Positions 17,724 to 27,034 of a stretch of DNA of 64,000 bases are shown one piece after another. This DNA comes from Chromohalobacter israelensis (GTDB lineage Bacteria > Pseudomonadota > Gammaproteobacteria > Pseudomonadales > Halomonadaceae). The notes under the pieces were generated by a model, which saw nothing but the letters and a program-made list of their open reading frames with translations, did not search any database and had not been told where the DNA came from. The stretch covers positions 112,218 through 176,217 of the forward strand of contig JQNW01000009.1 in the NCBI GenBank assembly GCA_000761475.1, read 5' to 3'. Made by a program: the position numbers and the translations under genes. Every line of letters starts with the position of its first letter. Positions within the stretch are counted from its first letter, which is position 1.

Positions 17724-19388
17724 TCAACGTTGCTGGTGCTGCCAGTCGTCATGCAGCCAGAAGGGTGCATCCGAGGGCGCCGGAGGCGCGTGGCCGAGGA
17801 TCATGTCGCTGGCCTTTTCGGCGATCATGACGGTCGGCGCATTGGTGTTGCCGCTGACCACGCGAGGCATGATCGAGGCATCGACCACGCGCAGACCATT
17901 GATGCCATGCACGCGAAGCTCGGGGTCGACCACGGCCTCCGGATCGTCGGCCGGTCCCATCTTGCAGGTGCCGGCGGCGTGATAGCCGGTTTCGGTGGTG
18001 GCGCGCGCCCAGGCATCCAGCGCCTCATCGCTCTGGCAGTCGGCACCGGGGGAGATTTCCTCGCCCCGCAACGCCGCGAATGCCGGCTGCTCGATCAGTT
18101 CCCTGACGCGACGCACGGCCGCGCGCATGTCGGCGCGATCGCGCTCGGTGGCCAGGTAGTTGAAGACGATCTCCGGCGCTCGTGCGGGGTCCGCGCTCCT
18201 GAGGCGCAGGCGGCCCATGCTCGTGGGGCGCATCAAGTCGATGTGCACCTGGAATGCATGCTCGCGCAGGCTTTCGGTGGTGCCGGGCGCGATGGCCAGG
18301 GACATGAACGTCAACTGGATGTCGGGATGCTCGACCCCTGCCCGCGAGCGGATGAAGGCGCCGGCGTCGAACTGGTTGCTCGCCGCGAGGCCGCGCCGGT
18401 CGAGGAACCAGCGCATGCCCAGCCACCACTTGCGGGGAGCGTGGGTCCAGGGGGCATGCGAGACCGGCCGGCGGCAGCGGTATGCCACGACGGTGTCCGG
18501 GTGGTCGCTGAGGCGGCGGCCCACGCCCTCGAGCGTATGCACGCGAGGAATGCCCCAGCGGGTCAGTTCGTCGTCGGGACCTATGCCGGAGAGCATCAGC
18601 AACTGGGGACTGTTGATGGCGCCGCCCGCGAGGATGACCTCGCGGGTGGCGCGTGCCCGGTGCAGCGTGTCGGCGTGGCGATATTCGATGCCTTCGGCAC
18701 CGGTCTCGCCGACGAGCACGCGCTGCGCCAGCGCATGGGTCATGACCGTCAGGTTGTCGCGCGTCTCGGCGCGCGCCAGGTAGCCACGCGCCGTGCTCCA
18801 GCGCCTGCCCGCGCGCGTCGTGCGATCGACGCGGCCGAAGCCTTCCTGACGATAGCCGTTGAGGTCGTCGCTGGCGGCATAGCCGGCTTCTTCGCCGGCG
18901 GCCAGGAAGGCTTTCGCCAGGGGATCCTCGGGGCGCCCGGCACTGACATGCAGCGGCCCCGTCTCGCCGTGGTAGGCATCGGCGCCCAGTTCGTGGGTCT
19001 CGGCGCGGCGAAAGTAGGGCAAGACGTGCCGGTAACCCCAGCCGGGACAGCCGGCGTCTTCCCAGGCATCGTAATCGCGGGCGTGACCGCGGATGTACAC
19101 CATGCCGTTGATCGACGACGAGCCGCCCAGCGTGCGTCCACGTGGCGTGGCGATGCGCCGTCCGTCGAGGTAGGGTTCGGGACCCGACCAATAGTGCCAG
19201 TTGAAGCGTGGTCCATCGATGGCCGCCCCCATGGCGGCCGGCATGTCGATGGTCCACGAGCGATCGCGGGGGCCGGCTTCGAGCAGCAACACCCGGGATT
19301 CGCCATCGGCGGTGAGTCGGTCGGCCAGCACGCAGCCGGCCGATCCCGCCCCGACGATGATGTAGTCGTAATCTCGATGAGTCGTCAT
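17724..19388 (-). CDS. GMC-family FAD-dependent oxidoreductase (choline dehydrogenase-like)
   Basis: A 554-residue GMC enzyme. Seen: N-terminal FAD motif V-G-A-G-S-A-G at about residues 13-19, [14 protein letters not shown] near 90 (GMC signature 1), G-A-I-N-S-P-Q-L-L near 260 (signature 2), and the C-terminal H-A-A-G-T-C-K-M-G and N-T-N-A-P segments with the catalytic His. Related enzymes oxidise choline or other primary alcohols. The start has AGGA seven bases upstream. It is 12 bp before the ferredoxin reductase. Whether choline is its substrate is not settled; no separate betI/betB/betA arrangement is present here. Confidence 0.88.
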   Translation of the reverse strand: MTTHRDYDYIIVGAGSAGCVLADRLTADGESRVLLLEAGPRDRSWTIDMPAAMGAAIDGPRFNWHYWSGPEPYLDGRRIATPRGRTLGGSSSINGMVYIRGHARDYDAWEDAGCPGWGYRHVLPYFRRAETHELGADAYHGETGPLHVSAGRPEDPLAKAFLAAGEEAGYAASDDLNGYRQEGFGRVDRTTRAGRRWSTARGYLARAETRDNLTVMTHALAQRVLVGETGAEGIEYRHADTLHRARATREVILAGGAINSPQLLMLSGIGPDDELTRWGIPRVHTLEGVGRRLSDHPDTVVAYRCRRPVSHAPWTHAPRKWWLGMRWFLDRRGLAASNQFDAGAFIRSRAGVEHPDIQLTFMSLAIAPGTTESLREHAFQVHIDLMRPTSMGRLRLRSADPARAPEIVFNYLATERDRADMRAAVRRVRELIEQPAFAALRGEEISPGADCQSDEALDAWARATTETGYHAAGTCKMGPADDPEAVVDPELRVHGINGLRVVDASIMPRVVSGNTNAPTVMIAEKASDMILGHAPPAPSDAPFWLHDDWQHQQR

Positions 19389-19417
19389 GCAGGCATCCTG
19401 AGGCGAAGGGCGGAAGG

Positions 19418-20377
19418 TCAACGCGAGGCCTGATAGGCGTCTTGCGCGCGGGTCTCGCCATCCGCGGTGGTCACGCCTTCGAGCCAGGCGTTGACCCGTT
19501 CGGGATGCGACTGGATCCAGGTCGCGGCGACCGCTTCCAGCGGCTGGTCCTCGCGGCTGTAGGCGTAGACCCACTGGTCCTGGACGGCGATGGGCACGAC
19601 CATGTTGTCGAGAAAGGCGATGACGTTGGGATGACGCTCGGCGAAGTCGCTGGCGACCACCGTGGACACCGAGCTGGCGTCGCCCCAGAGGTTCTCGGGG
19701 TCCTCCAGGTAGCGAATGTCGAAGTCGACGTTCATCCAGTGCGGTTCCCAGCCCAGGAACGCGACCCATTGCTCGTTGCGGATGTCGCTTTCGACCTGCG
19801 ACATCATGCCGGTCTCGCTGGACGCGGCGACTCGCCAGTCATCCAGGCCGTAGGTGCCGTCGTCGATGGCGTTCTGCATCAATTCGTTGCCGACGTTGCC
19901 CGGCTCGATGCCATAGAAGGTGCGGCCGAAGCGTTCCGCGTGCTCGGCGAGATCGGCCATCGAGTGCACACCGGCGTCCCACACGTATTCGGGCACCGCG
20001 AGCTGAAAGCGCGCGCCGTCGATGTTCTTGACGACTTCGACCAGCTCGCCGGCCGCCAGGCGGGGATCGAGCATGCCGCTTTGCGACGGCCGCCAGAGCG
20101 CCATGTTGACGTCGAGATCGCCGCTCGCCATGCCTTCCAGGATGATCGACGAGCTGGCTTCCCGCAGCGAGGTGCGATAGCCGAGCGTGTCCAGCAGTTG
20201 TCGCGCCACTTCCGACTTGACGGTGGCGCCGGGCCATTGCGGCGTGCCGAAGCGGACCGTGTCGTCCTCGGCCTGGGCGAGCCCGAAAGGCGCGAGCAGC
20301 AGCGCGCCCATGGCGCCGCCGAGCAACGTGGACGTCAAGCGGCCCAGCGGGGTGCAGTGTCGGGGGGTAGCGGTCAT
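19418..20377 (-). CDS. Glycine betaine/choline-type ABC substrate-binding protein (OpuAC family)
   Basis: A 319-residue periplasmic binding protein with a signal peptide (hydrophobic stretch to about residue 35, cleavage after A-Q-A). Aromatic residues that form the quaternary-ammonium cage in this family are visible in Q-W-P-G-A, A-L-W-R-P-S and G-W-E-P-H-W-M. No ABC permease or ATPase gene lies in the operon, so it must use a transporter encoded elsewhere. Pseudomonas CbcWV is known to accept several separate binding proteins (CbcX, CaiX, BetX). Its presence is the best evidence that the operon substrate carries a quaternary amine. Confidence 0.85.
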   Translation of the reverse strand: MTATPRHCTPLGRLTSTLLGGAMGALLLAPFGLAQAEDDTVRFGTPQWPGATVKSEVARQLLDTLGYRTSLREASSSIILEGMASGDLDVNMALWRPSQSGMLDPRLAAGELVEVVKNIDGARFQLAVPEYVWDAGVHSMADLAEHAERFGRTFYGIEPGNVGNELMQNAIDDGTYGLDDWRVAASSETGMMSQVESDIRNEQWVAFLGWEPHWMNVDFDIRYLEDPENLWGDASSVSTVVASDFAERHPNVIAFLDNMVVPIAVQDQWVYAYSREDQPLEAVAATWIQSHPERVNAWLEGVTTADGETRAQDAYQASR

Positions 20378-20443
20378 GGGAGTCTCCTCGTGATGTGTTG
20401 TCGTTGTGTTGCCGTCAGGTGCGGCGAGCGGGCCTGCGCGAGC

Positions 20444-21211
20444 TCAAAAGCCGCACACGCCGCCACCGTCGACGGACAGGATGGCGCCATGGGTGAAGCC
20501 GGCCTGGGGAGAGGCGAGATAGAGCACGGCATCGGCGATCTCTTGCGGTTTTCCCATGCGTTGCAGGGGCGCTCGTCGATGGGCCGCGTCCAGGTAGGCG
20601 TGTGGCTCGCCGCTGGCCTCGGCGGCGTGCTGGATCATGTCGGTCTCGACATTGCCCGGGCACACGCAGTTGATCCGTATGCGGCCGGCCAGCTCCAGGG
20701 CCAGGGCGCGGGTCAGGTTGACCACGGCGGCCTTGGCGCCGGAGTAGACGCTGCTCGGGGGGAAGCCGATCAGGCCGGCATCCGAGCCCAGGTTGACGAC
20801 GTTGCCGCCACTGGCCTCCAGGTGCGGTAGCGCCGCCTGGAGGCAGAAGAAGGTGCCGCCCACGTTGACGCGGAACGTGCTGTCCCAGTGTTCCTGCGTG
20901 ACCGCTTCGAAGGGCACTTCCTCGAAGACGCCGGCGCAATTGACCAGGATGTCGAGCCCACCGAGGCGCGCGACGGCGGTTTCCACGACCGCCCGGCACT
21001 CGGCCTGGGTGCCGATCTCGCCCACGGCGGATTCCACCGTGGCCGAGGCAAGCTCGGTATTCGCCAGCGAATCGCGGAACGCCTCGACGGAGGCCTCTCG
21101 GCGCGCGCCGATGGCGACGCGCGCCCCCTGTTCCAGAAAGCGCCGTGCCGTGGCGGCGCCGATACCGCGGGCGCCGCCGGTCACCAGCACGCGTTGACCG
21201 GTGAATGTCAT
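20444..21211 (-). CDS. Short-chain dehydrogenase/reductase
   Basis: A 255-residue classical SDR. Seen: T-G-G-A-R-G-I-G cofactor motif at residues 11-18, N-C-A-G near 90, catalytic Ser in N-L-G-S-D and Y-S-G-A-K (Tyr-x3-Lys), and the C-terminal D-G-G-G end. The start overlaps the Rieske oxygenase stop in an ATGA junction, so the two are translationally coupled. It probably oxidises a hydroxyl produced or exposed by the oxygenase; the substrate is unknown. Confidence 0.88.
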   Translation of the reverse strand: MTFTGQRVLVTGGARGIGAATARRFLEQGARVAIGARREASVEAFRDSLANTELASATVESAVGEIGTQAECRAVVETAVARLGGLDILVNCAGVFEEVPFEAVTQEHWDSTFRVNVGGTFFCLQAALPHLEASGGNVVNLGSDAGLIGFPPSSVYSGAKAAVVNLTRALALELAGRIRINCVCPGNVETDMIQHAAEASGEPHAYLDAAHRRAPLQRMGKPQEIADAVLYLASPQAGFTHGAILSVDGGGVCGF

Positions 21212-22374
21212 GACGGCGCCTCCTGGGGCGTGCTGGCGTCACCGTGCAAGGCCTGGAACACCAGACGGTGGAAGTGCAGCACCAGATGCTCGCTTTCGTT
21301 GCTGCGTGCGGCATCGATCATGTAGCGGCCCTGATCGTAGCCCAGCGAGTGCAGGCCTTTCTGCACGCTGATGTTGAGCTCGATGTCCTCGGGGCCGAGT
21401 TCTTCGTTCATCCAGCGCATGCTGGCCTTGGTCACTTCCGGCAGCGTGTCGTGCGGGGTGTAATACCCGAAGCGCAGGATCGAACGTTCGGCATCCAGCG
21501 GGATGATCATGAACGTGCCCATGCACTGCGAGAACGGGAACTGGTAGAAGGTGTTGTGCGGCCAGATGCCGATGTTGAAAAAGCCGTCGCCGTTGCCTGC
21601 CGGACGCTCCAGCGGCACGCCGTATGCCTGCTTGGCATCGGCATTGGGCGGTGCGCCGTAGGTCCACCAGTTGTCGTGATGGGTCAGGCGGTAGCCATCG
21701 AAATCGATCAGGGCGGCCAGGTCGACGTGATGGGGCCCCGAAAGCTGGAAGTGATAGCCCTCGATGGAGTTGTCCATGATCACTTTCCAGTTGGCCGGGA
21801 CGATGACGTCGTCTTCCTGGATCAGTTGCATGGCGTCCAGGTCCGGAATCGCCTCGCGGATGGCGGCCTCGGCCCCGGGGAAGAGCGTCTGCATGTCGGT
21901 CGCGTCGGGATCGAGATTGAAGTAGACGCACCCGGCGAAGACTTCCAGGCGTACCGGCGGGATGTGGTAGTCGTCGACATTGAAGGCCGCGATCCGATCG
22001 CTGCGCGGTGCGGCGCGCAGGCTGCCGTCCAGCCCGTAGCACCAGGAATGATAGGCACAGCGGATGACGCCCTTCTGCACGCCACGCGTCTCGTCGAGCA
22101 GGCGGTTGCCACGGTGCTGGCAGACATTGTGAAAGGCGTGCAGCTCGCCCTGACGGTCCCGCATCACGATGACGCTCTGATCGAAGATGTCGCGCACCAC
22201 GAAGGCGCCGGGCTCGGTCACCTCGTTGACGTGGCAGGCGAAATGCCAGGCACCCATGAAGATGCGGTCACGTTCGGCGGCGAACAGTTGCGGGTCGTAG
22301 AAATAACGGGACGGAAGGGTCAGTGCCTTTTCCGCGGGCTGCTCCGCCCACGCTTGGGGAGTCGTGTCGGTCAT
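21208..22374 (-). CDS. Rieske non-heme iron oxygenase, alpha subunit
   Basis: A 388-residue oxygenase subunit. Seen: Rieske [2Fe-2S] ligands C-Q-H-R-G-N near residue 87 and C-A-Y-H-S-W near 107, then the mononuclear iron region N-W-K-V-I-M-D-N-S-I-E-G-Y-H near 200. The second iron His would be in S-G-P-H-H, six or seven residues after the first, longer than the common H-x4-H. Related enzymes (GbcA, CntA, stachydrine demethylase) hydroxylate a carbon next to a quaternary nitrogen. ATG at 22374 is chosen because GAGG stands 6 bases upstream. First gene of the eight-gene operon; its reductase partner is encoded at 16758-17711. Confidence 0.88.
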   Translation of the reverse strand: MTDTTPQAWAEQPAEKALTLPSRYFYDPQLFAAERDRIFMGAWHFACHVNEVTEPGAFVVRDIFDQSVIVMRDRQGELHAFHNVCQHRGNRLLDETRGVQKGVIRCAYHSWCYGLDGSLRAAPRSDRIAAFNVDDYHIPPVRLEVFAGCVYFNLDPDATDMQTLFPGAEAAIREAIPDLDAMQLIQEDDVIVPANWKVIMDNSIEGYHFQLSGPHHVDLAALIDFDGYRLTHHDNWWTYGAPPNADAKQAYGVPLERPAGNGDGFFNIGIWPHNTFYQFPFSQCMGTFMIIPLDAERSILRFGYYTPHDTLPEVTKASMRWMNEELGPEDIELNISVQKGLHSLGYDQGRYMIDAARSNESEHLVLHFHRLVFQALHGDASTPQEAPS

Positions 22375-22585
22375 GTCCTGCCTCATGCAAGCGGTTTGTG
22401 TCGTTGGTCTGGCACAAGGCTAAGGCGGCACCGAACGGCCCACATGATGTTTTCTGACACGACGTGGCGGACCGGTTGATAATAAACGGCGTTTTTGCGT
22501 CGCTATCGATCAAATCGGCGTGACGAAAAAAGGCGAGCCCCCTGGCTATCTCATGGGTTGTCTTGATGTTTCACGACATGAGGCG
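22375..22585 (-). promoter_or_regulatory. Leader/promoter region of the Rieske operon
   Basis: This 211-bp gap lies between the operon's first gene and the end of the LysR gene on the same strand. It must hold the operon promoter and the binding site of the GlxA/AraC-type regulator, but no convincing -35/-10 pair or operator was recognised. An A6 run at 22525-22530 beside a short GC-rich stem (read as U6 on the minus strand) may end the LysR transcript. Confidence 0.35.
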
Positions 22586-23479
22586 TCACACCCATTGCCG
22601 GGCCGTCGTGTCCCGGGCGGCATCCAGCATCTCGAGCATGGCCCGTGCGGCATTGGAAAGCGTCCGGCTCTTGTGGAACAGATAGCCCAGCGGACGCTGG
22701 ATGGGGCGGTGATCGATGGGAATGACCTCGATCTCGTCGTCGATCATGGTTTCGGGCAGTACGCTCCAGCCCAGGCCGATGGCGACCATCATCTTGAGGG
22801 TTTCGAGGTAATTGGTGGACAGCGAGACGTTCACCTGCAGGCCGTCGCGGGCGAAGGTGTCCACCACGATGCCCCGGGTGAAGGTAAGATGTCCCGGCAG
22901 CACGGCGTCGTAATCGGACAGTGCCGACAGCGCGACCGTGTCGCGCCCGGCGAGGGCGTGCTCGCGTCCGCAGACGAAGCGCAACTGGTCGATCCACACC
23001 GGCACCACCGTCAGCGCCGGATCGGGGACCGGGGCCAGCGTGACCACGGCGAGCTCCAGGTCGCCGTCCAGCACGCCTTGATAGGCTTGTTCCGAGTCCA
23101 GAAAGCGCATGTCCATGCGTACGTCCGGGTAGGCCTGGGTATAGGCCTTGAGCAGTGGTGGCAGGCGGTGCAGGCCGACATGATGGCTGGTGGCCATGGT
23201 CAGGCTGCCGCTGATGTCGCCGCTGAGATTGGACAGCGCGCGACGGCTGTCATCGAACATCACCAGGATCTGGCGGGCGCGCGGCAGCAGGGTGCGACCG
23301 GCTTCGGTGAGCGTCACGCGGCGGTTGAGTCGGTCGAAGAGCTGGGCGCCGACCTGCCCCTCGAGGCCCGCGATGCGCTTGCTGACGGCGGGCTGGGTCA
23401 GATGGAGCTGTTCCGCGGCGAGCGAGAACGAGCCGTGGTCGGCGACCGCGAGGAAGGCTTGCAGGCTTTGCGTGTCCAT
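22586..23479 (-). CDS. LysR-family regulator divergent from leuCDB
   Basis: A 297-residue LysR-type regulator: winged helix at residues 1-60 (Q-S-L-Q-A-F-L-A-V-A-D-H-G-S-F and L-T-Q-P-A-V-S-K-R-I) and a two-lobed effector domain. ATG at 23479 is preferred over a start 13 codons upstream since the HTH then begins at the usual position and a GAGAGAG stretch precedes it. It is transcribed away from leuC, as is a LysR gene next to leuC in Pseudomonas, so control of leucine biosynthesis is inferred. An operator candidate lies at 23506-23520. Confidence 0.85.
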   Translation of the reverse strand: MDTQSLQAFLAVADHGSFSLAAEQLHLTQPAVSKRIAGLEGQVGAQLFDRLNRRVTLTEAGRTLLPRARQILVMFDDSRRALSNLSGDISGSLTMATSHHVGLHRLPPLLKAYTQAYPDVRMDMRFLDSEQAYQGVLDGDLELAVVTLAPVPDPALTVVPVWIDQLRFVCGREHALAGRDTVALSALSDYDAVLPGHLTFTRGIVVDTFARDGLQVNVSLSTNYLETLKMMVAIGLGWSVLPETMIDDEIEVIPIDHRPIQRPLGYLFHKSRTLSNAARAMLEMLDAARDTTARQWV

Positions 23480-23505
23480 GAGCGCTCTCTCGGGAAAGTA
23501 TTCTA

Positions 23506-23520
23506 CTTTGGAATCCAAAG
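23506..23520. promoter_or_regulatory. Candidate LysR operator in the lysR-leuC gap
   Basis: CTTTGG-AAT-CCAAAG is a perfect inverted repeat that contains the T-N11-A core of LysR-type sites. It sits 27 bp upstream of the lysR start and about 160 bp before leuC, in an A/T-rich stretch of an otherwise GC-rich region, where a divergent promoter would be expected. Confidence 0.55.
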
Positions 23521-23682
23521 CATAAATAACATGAATTGCGTTTATCCATAAGCCCCCTTAGGCTTGGGGACATCGAGGTTGCGCCGCTTATCGCGGCGCG
23601 TCATCAGCGAGATGTTGCAAGACGACATAGAGCGTCATCGCCCAATCTTCCCGGTCGGGAAGGCACGAGTGGAGGAGATTCC

Positions 23683-25146
23683 ATGGCAGGCCAGACTCTT
23701 TACGACAAGCTCTGGTCGCGGCACCTGGTAAAGGAACGCGACGATGGCACGGCGTTGATCTATATCGATCGTCACCTGCTCCACGAGGTGACCTCGCCGC
23801 AGGCCTTCGAGGGTCTGCGGCTTGCCGGGCGCAAGCCGTGGCGGCTGGATACCAATCTCGCCACGCCGGACCATAACGTGCCGACCACGCTCAAGGAGCG
23901 TTCCGAGGGCAACGCGGGCATCGTCGATCCGGTCTCGCGCATTCAGGTCGAGACACTGGACGACAACTGCGCGAGCTTCGGCATCGAGGAGTTCCGCATC
24001 AACGATGCGCGTCAGGGCATCGTGCATGTGGTCGGGCCGGAGCAAGGCGCCACGCAGCCGGGCATGACGGTGGTCTGCGGCGATTCGCACACGGCCACGC
24101 ACGGGGCCTTCGGGGCCCTGGCGCACGGCATCGGCACCTCCGAGGTCGAGCACGTGCTGGCGACCCAGTGCCTGATTCAGCGCAAGATGAAGAACATGCA
24201 GGTACGCGTCGAGGGCGAGCTGGGGCTCGGCGTGACGGCGAAGGACATCGTGCTGGCGGTGATCGGCAAGATCGGCACCGCCGGCGGCACCGGCTACGCC
24301 ATCGAGTTCGCCGGCAGCGCGATTCGCGACCTGTCCATGGAAGGGCGCATGACCATCTGCAACATGGCCATCGAGGCCGGCGCGCGCGTGGGGCTGGTCG
24401 CGGTGGACGAGACGACCATCGAATACCTGCGTCGGCGCCCCTTCGCGCCCAGCGAAGAACATTGGGACGCGGCGGTCGCCGACTGGCGCGAGCTGGTCTC
24501 CGACGACGATGCGCCGTTCGACAAGGTGGTCGAACTCGACGCCGCCGAGATCGAGCCGCAGGTCACCTGGGGCACGAGCCCGGAAATGGTCGCCGGTGTC
24601 GGCGCACAGGTACCGGATCCCGCCGCCGCCGGCGACGAGACCGTGCAGCGCGGCGTCTCGCGTGCCCTCGAGTACATGGGGCTCCAGGCGGGGCAGCGGA
24701 TCACCGATATCCGCCTCGACAAGGTCTTCATCGGGTCGTGCACCAACTCGCGCATCGAAGACCTGCGTGAAGCGGCCAGGGTCGCCGAGGGACGCAAGGT
24801 GGCGGATTCCATCAAGCTGGCGATGGTCGTGCCCGGTTCCGGACTGGTCAAGCGCCAGGCCGAGGAGGAGGGGCTGGACAAGATCTTCCTCGAGGCGGGC
24901 TTCGAATGGCGCGAGCCTGGGTGTTCCATGTGCCTGGCGATGAACGCCGACAAGCTGGGAACCGGCGAACACTGCGCCTCGACCTCCAACCGCAATTTCG
25001 AGGGTCGCCAGGGGTACGGCGGGCGCACGCATCTGGTGAGTCCCGCCATGGCCGCCGCCGCGGCCATCGCCGGCCACTTCGTGGACGTGCGCGATTTCGG
25101 GGCCGGCCGGGCCGCCAACGATGACAGTCAGGTACAGGAGGCGTGA
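23683..25146 (+). CDS. leuC: 3-isopropylmalate dehydratase large subunit
   Basis: A 487-residue aconitase-family subunit that, with LeuD, isomerises 2- to 3-isopropylmalate in leucine synthesis. Seen: [10 protein letters not shown] near residue 129 and the [4Fe-4S] cysteines in I-G-S-C-T-N-S-R near 351 and G-C-S-M-C near 415. The start at 23683 has GGAGGAG six bases upstream and gives the conserved [11 protein letters not shown] start; the longer frame upstream is not conserved. leuD starts 2 bp after the stop. Confidence 0.96.
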   Translation: MAGQTLYDKLWSRHLVKERDDGTALIYIDRHLLHEVTSPQAFEGLRLAGRKPWRLDTNLATPDHNVPTTLKERSEGNAGIVDPVSRIQVETLDDNCASFGIEEFRINDARQGIVHVVGPEQGATQPGMTVVCGDSHTATHGAFGALAHGIGTSEVEHVLATQCLIQRKMKNMQVRVEGELGLGVTAKDIVLAVIGKIGTAGGTGYAIEFAGSAIRDLSMEGRMTICNMAIEAGARVGLVAVDETTIEYLRRRPFAPSEEHWDAAVADWRELVSDDDAPFDKVVELDAAEIEPQVTWGTSPEMVAGVGAQVPDPAAAGDETVQRGVSRALEYMGLQAGQRITDIRLDKVFIGSCTNSRIEDLREAARVAEGRKVADSIKLAMVVPGSGLVKRQAEEEGLDKIFLEAGFEWREPGCSMCLAMNADKLGTGEHCASTSNRNFEGRQGYGGRTHLVSPAMAAAAAIAGHFVDVRDFGAGRAANDDSQVQEA

Positions 25147-25148
25147 GC

Positions 25149-25796
25149 ATGCGACAGTTCGATCGTCATCAGGGCCTCGTGGCGCCCATGGACCGCGCCA
25201 ACGTGGATACCGACCTGATCATCCCCAAGCAGTTCTTGAAGTCGATCAAGCGCACCGGTTTCGGGCCCAATCTGTTCGATGAGCTGCGCTACCTGGACGA
25301 GGGCTACCCGGGTCAGGACGTCGCCAAGCGTCCGCTCAATCCGGATTTCGTGCTCAACCAGCCGCGTTACCAGGGCGCCAGCGTGCTGCTGGCACGCCGC
25401 AACTTCGGCTGCGGCAGCTCGCGCGAGCATGCCCCCTGGGCACTGGAGGACTTCGGGTTTCGCGTGATCATCGCGCCGAGTTTCGCCGATATCTTCTTCA
25501 ACAATGCCTTCAAGAACGGCCTGTTGTTGATCACGTTCGACGAGGCCACGGTGGACCGGCTGTTCCAGGAAGCCGAGGCCGAGGAAGGCTATCGTCTGGA
25601 TGTCGATCTGGAAAAGCAGCAGGTCACCACGCCCAGCGGCGAAGTGCTGACCTTCGAGGTCGACCCCTTCCGCAAGCATTGCCTGCTCGAAGGGCTGGAC
25701 GATATCGGCCTGACCCTGAAGGACGCCGACGCCATCGAGGACTTCGAGGCACGGCATCGTCAGGCGCGGCCGTGGCTGTTCCGCCAGGCGGGCTGA
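25149..25796 (+). CDS. leuD: 3-isopropylmalate dehydratase small subunit
   Basis: A 215-residue swivel-domain subunit. Seen: [12 protein letters not shown] near residue 21 and [12 protein letters not shown] near 82, both hallmarks. ATG at 25149 is chosen over an overlapping GTG at 25143 because AGGAGG (25136-25141) is seven bases from the ATG and only one from the GTG. It is coupled to leuC and precedes leuB by about 100 bp. Confidence 0.96.
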   Translation: MRQFDRHQGLVAPMDRANVDTDLIIPKQFLKSIKRTGFGPNLFDELRYLDEGYPGQDVAKRPLNPDFVLNQPRYQGASVLLARRNFGCGSSREHAPWALEDFGFRVIIAPSFADIFFNNAFKNGLLLITFDEATVDRLFQEAEAEEGYRLDVDLEKQQVTTPSGEVLTFEVDPFRKHCLLEGLDDIGLTLKDADAIEDFEARHRQARPWLFRQAG

Positions 25797-25898
25797 CGGT
25801 CGCTGCCGACCCTTCATGAACCCCTGGGCGAGCGCGGGATGCCAGGTCATCCGGCGCTCGCCCGGGACGTCATCAGTGATGCATCGAGAGAGTACGCC

Positions 25899-26978
25899 AT
25901 GAGTCGCAAGATTCTCGTCCTGCCGGGCGACGGTATCGGCCCGGAAATCACCCGCGAGGCGGTCAAGATCCTCAACGCGTGCCGCGAGGCGGGCCTGGAG
26001 GCCAGCATCGAGGAAGGTCTGGTCGGCGGGGCGGGGATCGACGCCCATGGCGTGCCGCTTCCCGACGAGACGCTGGCGAGCGCCAAGGCCGCCGATGCGG
26101 TGTTGCTGGGCGCCGTGGGCGGCCCCCAGTGGGACAAGATCGAGGATCTGTCCAAGCGTCCGGAGAAAGGGCTGCTGGGGCTGCGCAAGAACCTCAACCT
26201 GTTCGGCAACCTGCGCCCGGCGCTGCTGTATCCGCAACTGGCCTCGGCCTCGAGCCTCAAGCCCGAGATCGTCGCCGGGCTGGACATCATGATCGTGCGC
26301 GAGCTCACCGGCGGCATCTACTTCGGTCAGCCGCGGGGCATCGAGGAGCGCGACGGCGAGAGGGTCGGATACAACACCTATATCTACGCCGAGCACGAAA
26401 TCGAGCGCATCGGCCGCGTGGCCTTCGAGATGGCGCGCGCGCGCGGCGGCAAGCTCTGCTCGGTGGACAAGGCCAACGTGCTGGAGGCCACCATCCTGTG
26501 GCGCGAGGTGATGGAGCGGCTGGCGCCGGAGTACCCGGATGTCGAACTGTCGCACATGTACGTCGACAACGCGGCCATGCAGCTGGTGCGCGCGCCGAAG
26601 CAGTTCGACGTCATCGTTACCGGCAACATGTTCGGTGATATCCTCTCCGACGCCGCGGCGATGTTGACGGGCTCGATCGGCATGCTGCCCTCGGCCTCGC
26701 TCAACGAACAACGTCAGGGCATGTACGAGCCCTGTCACGGCAGCGCGCCGGACATCGCGGGACAAGGCATCGCCAACCCGTTGGCGACGATCCTGTCCGT
26801 GGCCATGATGCTGCGCTATTCCCTCGAGGCGCCGCAGCTCGCCGAGCGCATCGAACGCGCCGTGGGGACGGTACTCGACCAGGGGCTGCGTACCGCCGAT
26901 ATCGCGTTCGAGGGCACGGCGCCCGTCTCGACCCAGGCCATGGGCGATGCCGTGCTGGCGGCTTTCCAGGCGCAATGA
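25899..26978 (+). CDS. leuB: 3-isopropylmalate dehydrogenase
   Basis: A 359-residue NAD-dependent beta-decarboxylating dehydrogenase, third step of leucine synthesis. Seen: [10 protein letters not shown] at the N-terminus, [10 protein letters not shown] near 135, and N-M-F-G-D-I-L-S-D near 245, the metal/substrate motif. The ATG at 25899 gives the family's normal start. leuA is not in this window. Confidence 0.97.
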   Translation: MSRKILVLPGDGIGPEITREAVKILNACREAGLEASIEEGLVGGAGIDAHGVPLPDETLASAKAADAVLLGAVGGPQWDKIEDLSKRPEKGLLGLRKNLNLFGNLRPALLYPQLASASSLKPEIVAGLDIMIVRELTGGIYFGQPRGIEERDGERVGYNTYIYAEHEIERIGRVAFEMARARGGKLCSVDKANVLEATILWREVMERLAPEYPDVELSHMYVDNAAMQLVRAPKQFDVIVTGNMFGDILSDAAAMLTGSIGMLPSASLNEQRQGMYEPCHGSAPDIAGQGIANPLATILSVAMMLRYSLEAPQLAERIERAVGTVLDQGLRTADIAFEGTAPVSTQAMGDAVLAAFQAQ

Positions 26979-27034
26979 GCGTGACTGACGTATCATGGCC
27001 GTACGCCCATTCGTAGATTTCAGGAGGACGACAC

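Noticed and set aside
17724..19388. Classical betA of a betIBA operon
   Set aside because: No betI; the aldehyde dehydrogenase and other neighbours form a different gene set, so naming it betA would overstate the evidence.
17673..19433. 586-codon plus-strand frame opposite the GMC oxidoreductase
   Set aside because: Shadow of the real gene, which has FAD motifs and operon spacing; the product has no known fold.
23534..23553. Leader peptide before leuC (M-N-C-V-Y-P)
   Set aside because: Only a few codons, no Leu codons and no clear attenuator structure.
23635..25077. 480-codon frame opposite leuC
   Set aside because: Shadow frame; leuC has all iron-sulfur ligands on the other strand.
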